In this document: positions 18,802 through 23,625 of the stretch, piece after piece
How positions within the stretch are numbered: the first letter of the stretch is position 1
Layout of the letters: each line of letters begins with the position of its first letter
NCBI GenBank assembly: GCA_020650975.1
Contig: JAIPMN010000819.1
Coordinates: 1-23,625 of the forward strand
Reading direction: 5' to 3'
Source: Apostichopus californicus
Lineage: Eukaryota; Echinodermata; Holothuroidea; Aspidochirotida; Stichopodidae
DNA length: 23,625 bases
Notes under the pieces: model-generated
Databases searched by the model: none
Told to the model about the DNA's origin: nothing
Seen by the model: only the letters and a program-made list of their open reading frames with translations
Program-made: the position numbers and the translations under genes

Positions 18802-19038
18802 ATCCATCCAGGGCCTGACTCCTCCTACCTCTTTTAACCATTCGTATGAAAAGTTGTGCAAATTGGTCCAATTTTGTTGTTCCTATATCGATACAACAGT
18901 TAATTGTGGAGCAGGTCAAAGACCTTGTAGATAAAGACTTTATAGATATAGATAAAGTCTTAAAATATGCATTAATATAGTACAATAAACTATTAAAAAT
19001 ACTAAAAAAGTAACAGAATAACAAAACTGTTTAGATCT
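18802..19038 (+). repeat. Tandem duplication, unit 2 (237 bp)
   Basis: Second copy of 18597-18792. It carries two extra segments: about 45 bp after CCTCTTTTAACC, and about 20 bp that turns GATAAAGACTT into GATAAAGACTT...GATAAAGTCTT, giving a 9-bp inverted repeat (18934-18942 and 18953-18961). A 93-codon minus-strand frame at 18743-19024 spans the junction of the two copies and is unlikely to be a gene. Confidence 0.88.
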
Positions 19039-19936
19039 GTATCAGTTTGAGCTGTGAGGCCATGCTTGTTGGGGAAGGCCTGGGAGAGGATGAGAGAGGT
19101 AGCTGTACAGGGTACTGGTGCTTGCAAACTTATGTTCCACCATGGACACCAAAAGTGGGATTTTTGTGATGAACAATTGCATTCAATTTCTTGCCGAAAC
19201 TACTTTGTAAACATTTCACTGAGTAGAGGATTGTTACACAGACTACATGTTGAATTTAAAATCTCCACGATATGTGCTCTGATGTATATTTTTTTATTAA
19301 ATAATATCCCTTAAGATCCCGTAATTTTCTAATTTTTTGTTTTTCTGCTTTGTTTTTTTTTCTTTCTTAGTTCATTCTCCATTGTTTCTGCCTTGTTTTC
19401 AATAAACACTGCCAAAGATTAAGGAACAAATTGTAGATTTTAAAAAAGGTTCTACAATGCAGCAGCATACTCATAGGTTTTGTTTTTCTTTTTAGTTCAA
19501 AACCTTTTAGTTGACTCTCTTCAAGTTTGATATAATCACATCTAGCTTATAGACTGGCAGTGTGTTGTGTCCTGAAGTGACCCAGTACCGCTGTCCCCTG
19601 AGAAAGAGTAGATTGCATTTTCTAGTTGAAGAGTTCTTGCATTGTTGCTCTGTTGGGAAACTATTGCTTAATTGGCTGTTCAATACTTTTCATCATAATA
19701 TTTACGAGGACCTGAAACCGGAGTCTGTTCCTTTCCCATAAATTAGATCGTTGACGTACACCGTAGTTAATAATGTTTATTCTTGCATTATGCAAGGAAT
19801 TATTCCCATGCACTAGGAGATGGCATTTGTCCTGATTTGATTGCGAATGCATCAGTTGGTTTCCTTTCTGGCCACATGATATATACAGTAGGATGTATAC
19901 ACTGTACTGCACATAAAACACATTTGCAGTCTGTAT
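19039..19936. other. Unassigned sequence with T-rich, acceptor-like tracts
   Basis: No gene was recognised. TTTGTTTTTTTTTCTTTCTTAG (AG at 19369-19370) is a good 3' splice-site look-alike. It is followed by about 20 open codons and by AATAAA at 19401-19406, the layout of a short terminal exon. A similar TTTTTCTTTTTAG ends at 19495. In AT-rich DNA such matches are frequent, so I do not call an exon. Confidence 0.4.
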
Positions 19937-19970
19937 CTATATAATAATATATATATATATATATATATAT
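19937..19970 (+). repeat. (AT)n microsatellite
   Basis: A TATATAATAAT lead is followed by an uninterrupted AT run of about 12 units, ending directly at copy 2 of the dispersed repeat. Long AT runs are prone to length variation and to cruciform extrusion. Confidence 0.9.
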
Positions 19971-20243
19971 TTACTTCGCTCCTCGCTTACCTGTCTCCTC
20001 ACAACCTTAGCACCTCATTCTACCATGCCTAGTATGCCCTGGTAATCGTTTAACACTGTGCACCTTCAACGACAGGCTCCTCCGGTCGTTGCCCTTTCTT
20101 TCTCATTCTACCATCCAAAGTGTCTACACATGTTTTTTCGTATTGGAAAATTTCTTACGGAATTCTCCCGGATACCTTGAATTTTTGGATTATTATACTC
20201 TTTTGGATCTTCAGAGAAGTTCTACAGTCTAAAACAGCCTGAT
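19970..20243 (-). repeat. Dispersed repeat, copy 2
   Basis: It shares with copy 1 the first block (TTTACTTCGCTCCTCGCTTA followed by CCTGTCTCCTCACAACC), the second block TTCTACCATCCAAAGTGTCT near 20105-20124, and TCTACAGTCTAAAA near 20221-20234. On the minus strand the first block is GAGGAGACAG|GTAAGCG, a consensus 5' splice site, but all three frames before it contain stops, so any exon would be untranslated. Copy 2 also has CTCATTCTACCAT twice (20014-20026 and 20102-20114) and a perfect 7-bp hairpin CAACGAC/GTCGTTG (20067-20073 and 20085-20091). Confidence 0.68.
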
Positions 20244-20540
20244 AAGTATCCTTTTCTTATAAAGGGAGGGAGTTTGGGGGCTGCTTTTGTGTGCGACCCA
20301 CACCCATGCTTTCATTTTTGAGTAGCGTAACGTTACTTTCTCAGGTAGAAACTGCCAATTGTGTACAGTATATGTATACGGTTGTACAGAAATATTCAGT
20401 ATAACCCCCATTGGGAGAACTGGGAACAAGATTGTGCTGCAATTAACTCACAGAAGTGTGTATAATGTGATAGACCAATAATGTAATTAAAAGTTGCATT
20501 TTATGTAGAATTTGCTACAGTCTTGTGGTTAGCTTACAGA
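20244..20540. other. Unassigned sequence between repeat copies 2 and 3
   Basis: No gene was recognised. A 66-codon minus-strand frame at 20229-20429 shows no domain. Confidence 0.5.
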
Positions 20541-20620
20541 TTTAAATTTGCTTCCTTGCTTACCTATCTCCGCAAAACCTTAGCACTCTCACCGTACTGT
20601 GTCTATAGATCTGCCTTATG
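20541..20620 (-). repeat. Dispersed repeat, copy 3 (short)
   Basis: TTTGCTTCCTTGCTTACCTA and the following TCTCC...AAAACCTTAGCACTCTCAC match the first block of copies 1 and 2. Weaker resemblance to copy 1 continues through TCTATAGATCTGCCTTAT. On the minus strand the conserved core reads GGAGATAG|GTAAGCAAG, still splice-donor-like. It lies about 570 bp from copy 2 in the same orientation. No microsatellite flanks it. Confidence 0.6.
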
Positions 20621-21216
20621 TGTAAAGGTCAGCAGTATTTATTCCAAATAGTAGAACGCTAAAACTTGCTAGAAGTGTTCAAAAGCGCTTTCCTGAAGGT
20701 GCTGAACCTCCCAAACTATACAGTCCTATAGCCACTGAGTAGACAACTGAAATTCTCATTGTACATGCATTATACGTTTAATTTGGCAGTAAAAGGCTCG
20801 TTGACGATATTCTGACTTTTTTTAGCATATTATGGGAGCAGTTGATACAGATGACATTTAAACAAAAAGACAGAATGTTAAAGGTATACTTGTTATTTAT
20901 AGTATTCCAAATATGACAAAATTATAGAAACAATGGTTCAGGTAACGAAATGAAATATCAACACAATTATGCATTCAATTTATGGAGCATAGAAATATCC
21001 ATATTTTTAATCACTGTTAATAACCTGTTATTAGGAGCTACAAAATGGCTATAGCATCATAGCATGTTGCTGTTCAAATGTTTCATTTGTTGCATAATTT
21101 CCAAGCCTTTGAACATTTGCTTATAATCTCAAGATTCCTGTTAAATGACTTAATTAATATGCTGAACTATAATGGATTTGTAGTTGTTTAGGTGTACATG
21201 GCATTGGATGTGCTTC
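20621..21216. other. Unassigned AT-rich sequence
   Basis: No gene, repeat array or strong structure was seen. Confidence 0.55.
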
Positions 21217-21247
21217 CCTAATTGTATCATTTGATAATGCAATTAGG
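21217..21247. repeat. Two-part hairpin CCTAATTG...CAATTAGG
   Basis: Outer arms CCTAATTG and CAATTAGG (8 bp, perfect) enclose inner arms TATCA and TGATA, with a 2-nt loop and a 3-nt bulge (ATG). The stem totals 13 bp and is AT-rich. Confidence 0.7.
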
Positions 21248-21331
21248 TTTCTATCCGATTGTCACATTCGAAATTTTTTAATATATAATCCAACCGTAAA
21301 TTTTATACCTGGCCATATACCAAACCCAGAG

Positions 21332-21360
21332 TCCAGTCTTGAATCTAAAAACAGACTGGA
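21332..21360. repeat. 8-bp inverted repeat TCCAGTCT/AGACTGGA
   Basis: Perfect arms with a 13-nt loop. It could be chance. It lies in a patch (21240-21380) with several CC/GG-containing words in otherwise AT-rich sequence. Confidence 0.65.
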
Positions 21361-21957
21361 ATGTTTGACCATCGAATGCAAGTAAAATGTAGCATAAATA
21401 CATTTACAGCCAATTGATGAGTCATATTTTATGGCAGCTAATTATACATGAACCATAGTGTAATATCATAATGCTATATAGGTAAGTGTAGCATTTTACC
21501 TGAAATTCAAAATGTGTCTCTATGTTATAGCTTCATGCATTGCACTATCACCAAAGGTGACATTTTTAGGTTTTAATCGTTTTAAAAATGTCAGACTTGT
21601 AATTGAGTTCAAGTGTACAGAGAAGATGATTTTGCTCCTAGCTAATCGGGGCGACATGGAAGCACATAAACGTTATATTGTGAAAGGGGTTCTAAGATGT
21701 ATGAGTTTAGCTGAGACTAGTTTATACAGGTTTCTCTGCCTCAATGCAATGTCCTACATGTGTTATCTGCATGAAGGAGAATTTTAATTGGAAGCACCGT
21801 GTATATTCCTGTTAGTGATATATGATGACGAGAAAAGAAGGTTTAAGTACTTAACCTATATAGAAAGCTACAAATAGCACACCTGATTCAGTTAACCTTG
21901 AGAGGAAGGGAAGAAAATGAATTATAAGTCATATACTGCTATGGTGTCCTATATATA
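21361..21957. other. Unassigned sequence
   Basis: No gene was recognised. The 91-codon plus-strand frame at 21512-21787 reads through ordinary-looking sequence without recognisable domain, signal or splice context. I leave it uncalled. Confidence 0.45.
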
Positions 21958-22004
21958 GAAAGAGAGAGAATTGGAGGTGGAGAGAGAGGTGGAGAGAGAG
22001 AGAT
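21958..22004 (+). repeat. (GA)n-rich tract with GGAGGTGGAGAGAGA duplication
   Basis: AGAGAGAG runs alternate with GGTGGAGAGAGAG units. GGTGGAGAGAGAG occurs twice. An ordinary purine microsatellite. Confidence 0.88.
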
Positions 22005-22051
22005 AAACAGGTAAAACTCATATAACTCATTACACGTAGTTCCTGTACACT

Positions 22052-22659
22052 TTAAAGCAGCATTTTGCGTCCTTTTTATGATTTTTCTCAACCTCACTGA
22101 CTCCACTATGCCATAACGACATACATAACTAGCTAATCTTTTTAAATCTTACTTCAAATGGTGGCATAAAAGTCGAAAAATTTGCAACTTTCAACTTTGT
22201 TTTTCTCCAAGATATTTTCCGTTGGGATCCCAAAAAACCTCGCCCATAATATGAATATTTAAACACTACGAACGTATGTAATACAACACCATGTTGATTT
22301 GTGTACAGGCTATATGGCAGTTGTACCAGGGAGTTCCATAACAACTCCCTGGTTGTACCAACACAAAGTCTTGAATCTATTTTTAGCAACGGCTCATAAC
22401 TAAACCTGCATCTCTGATTGGTTGAATTCAAACTAGTCGGTTTGGGGGAACTGTATGCGATTAATTTTAAATGTGGAATTTGTCGTGGACACTTTTCTCA
22501 TTATTTGCAAATATCCTTAATTATTCGCCAATTAACGATGTTGGCAGGGAAAAACTTGGCTAATATCTTAGTTTGCTGTTTTGTGATTGATATGTAAAAA
22601 ACTTGATGGACATGTCAAAAAAGTAGAAAACGGCGACCAAACGCAAAATGCTGCTTTAA
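22052..22659. mobile_element. Inverted-repeat element of about 600 bp, MITE-like, TTAA ends
   Basis: TTAAAGCAGCATTTTGCGT (22052-22070) is exactly the reverse complement of ACGCAAAATGCTGCTTTAA (22641-22659). The outermost TTAA at both ends may be the target-site duplication, leaving 15-bp terminal repeats beginning AGCAGC. The body has no transposase-like frame: the 100-codon minus-strand frame at 22129-22431 shows no domain. The interior is not a long foldback. It does hold a strong hairpin near its centre (22325-22353). A non-autonomous DNA transposon is the simplest reading. TTAA specificity is known for piggyBac-type elements, but the terminal bases are not ones I recognise for that family. 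Confidence 0.75.
22325..22353. repeat. Perfect 11-bp hairpin near the element centre
   Basis: ACCAGGGAGTT and AACTCCCTGGT pair perfectly around a 7-nt loop (CCATAAC). A direct repeat GTTGTACCA flanks it on both sides. It sits within about 20 bp of the midpoint of the 22052-22659 element. Confidence 0.85.
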
Positions 22660-22770
22660 GGTGGCTCCCAATGTGCTCTGCCTGAAATAGAATGTATTTA
22701 TAGGTGGTGGGGGCCAATAATTTATAGAGTTGCATTATTGCTCAAACATATAGAACCTATTCTTGACAAT

Positions 22771-22822
22771 TTTTTTTTTGGGGGGGGGGAGGATGAGAGG
22801 GAGGGGGATGAGAGGGAGGGGG
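22771..22822 (+). repeat. T9-G10 junction followed by a 15-bp duplicated G-rich unit
   Basis: Nine T are followed by ten G, then GATGAGAGGGAGGGG twice in direct succession (22792-22806 and 22807-22821). The G-runs give quadruplex potential on the plus strand. Confidence 0.85.
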
Positions 22823-23360
22823 AACCTGGTGAATATTTGGGGCCAGCTAGGTTGAGCTATCACAATTTATAAAACGATAGATTAATATTAAGGCCTAGTA
22901 TTGAGAAGCCAATGTTATCATCAATTTAGCTTTATTAAAAGGAGCGGTCAAGAGTTTCAACATCTGTGAAAGGTAATACTGTAAGTCTTGAAAACCTGCA
23001 GACTTGCTACAGATCCCTAATAATACGTAATACCAGCACTCAAGTTGTTGTCTTGGACTTGGAATAATTACATGACTATGTGTACCATCAACCTACAGGG
23101 GAATATAGTACTTACGTGTAATCTTTGTCAATACAAAATATTGTTGTTGTTGTCATCCATTTCCTGTAAATTGGTTCAGTCTAGTACTTGAGGACCACGT
23201 TTGGATTCTGATCGAGTACATTACAGTTAAGTCTGTTATCACAGGATATATAGCCTGATGAAAGTTGAAAGTAATCTTTTGATCAATGAAAACCTATATA
23301 TATATTACATATAAAAAATTGTGATTAGCCTTTTAGATGTAGAGAGTACCAATCCTACCT
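22823..23360. other. Unassigned sequence before the terminal array
   Basis: No gene was recognised. A (TTG)n run of four to five units lies at 23140-23153 and AT runs lie at 23293-23306. The last bases before the array (CCAATCCTACCT) resemble the end of an array unit. Confidence 0.5.
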
Positions 23361-23625
23361 GACTGTCTAAAGATATACAGTATCCTTTCTGACTGTCTAT
23401 AGATATATATCCTCTCTGACTGTCTATAGATATATAGTATCCTCTCTGACTGTCTATAGATGTATAATATCCTCTCTGACTGTCTATAGATATAGTATCC
23501 TCTCTGACTGTCTATATATAATAGAGTATCCTCTCTGACTGTCTATAGATATATAGTATCCTCTCTGACTGTCTATAGATATATAGTATCCTCTCTGACT
23601 GTCTATAGATATATAGTATCCTCTC
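23361..23625 (+). repeat. 30-bp tandem array, nine units, cut by the window end
   Basis: Units begin GACTGTCTATAG and end TATCCTCTCT. Lengths in order are 30, 27, 30, 30, 28, 31, 30, 30 and at least 29, the last truncated by the window. The first unit is the most divergent (CTAAAG, TATACAG and CCTTTCT variants). Units 7, 8 and 9 are identical as far as they are visible. Length variation is confined to the central TATA-rich part. This pattern suggests growth from the distal side with decay at the proximal edge, and the array may continue well beyond the window. Confidence 0.95.

Noticed and set aside
18743-19024. 93-codon minus-strand frame
   Set aside because: It crosses the junction of two tandem copies and encodes a low-complexity Leu/Ser/Phe-rich product; it is most likely chance.
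19371-19440. Possible terminal exon after a T-rich acceptor, with AATAAA at 19401
   Set aside because: T-rich tracts plus AG and AATAAA are common in AT-rich DNA, and the short open stretch is not protein-like.
22129-22431. 100-codon minus-strand frame
   Set aside because: It lies inside the TTAA-ended inverted-repeat element and shows no transposase or other domain.

Overview
The window looks like non-coding chromosomal DNA from an animal nucleus. It is AT-rich on reading and dense in homopolymer runs, microsatellites and small tandem duplications. It has no long open reading frame: the longest is 125 codons and I recognise no domain in it. There is no bacterial-style gene packing. CTGTACTGTA/TACATGTAC-like words, two short inverted-repeat elements and poly-G/poly-purine tracts are common. 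A marine invertebrate, perhaps an echinoderm such as a sea cucumber, fits my impression, but nothing here proves the species. The stretch could be long introns of one or more genes or intergenic DNA.

Layout. 1-3160 is unassigned sequence with simple tracts. 3164-3532 is a short element with imperfect terminal inverted repeats. 3533-5890 is unassigned. 5907-7751 holds the best candidates for small plus-strand exons: a 40-nt Lys/Glu-rich block with splice sites on both sides (5907-5946), a purine-rich 44-codon open stretch (6511-6645), and a 62- or 88-nt block after a pyrimidine-rich acceptor (7664-7725 or 7751). None matches a protein I can name. 7950-10170 is mostly simple sequence, including several G-rich tracts.

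10951-11142 is a 9-bp minisatellite. It abuts copy 1 of a dispersed repeat (11148-11512). Copy 2 (19970-20243) abuts an AT microsatellite and copy 3 lies at 20541-20620. All copies share a block which, on the minus strand, reads as a consensus 5' splice site (GGAGACAG|GTAAG or close to it). Two further minus-strand sites of this kind occur at 14278 and 16999, each behind a short open frame starting with ATG.

Two roughly 200-bp tandem duplications lie at 16447-16808 and 18597-19038. A second inverted-repeat element lies at 22052-22659, with exact 19-bp ends that include TTAA. The window ends inside a 30-bp satellite-like array (23361 to at least 23625).

No tRNA, rRNA, snRNA, CRISPR or autonomous transposon gene was found, and no set of genes can be shown to act together. 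The interest lies in the repeats and in whether the small splice-flanked blocks are real exons.
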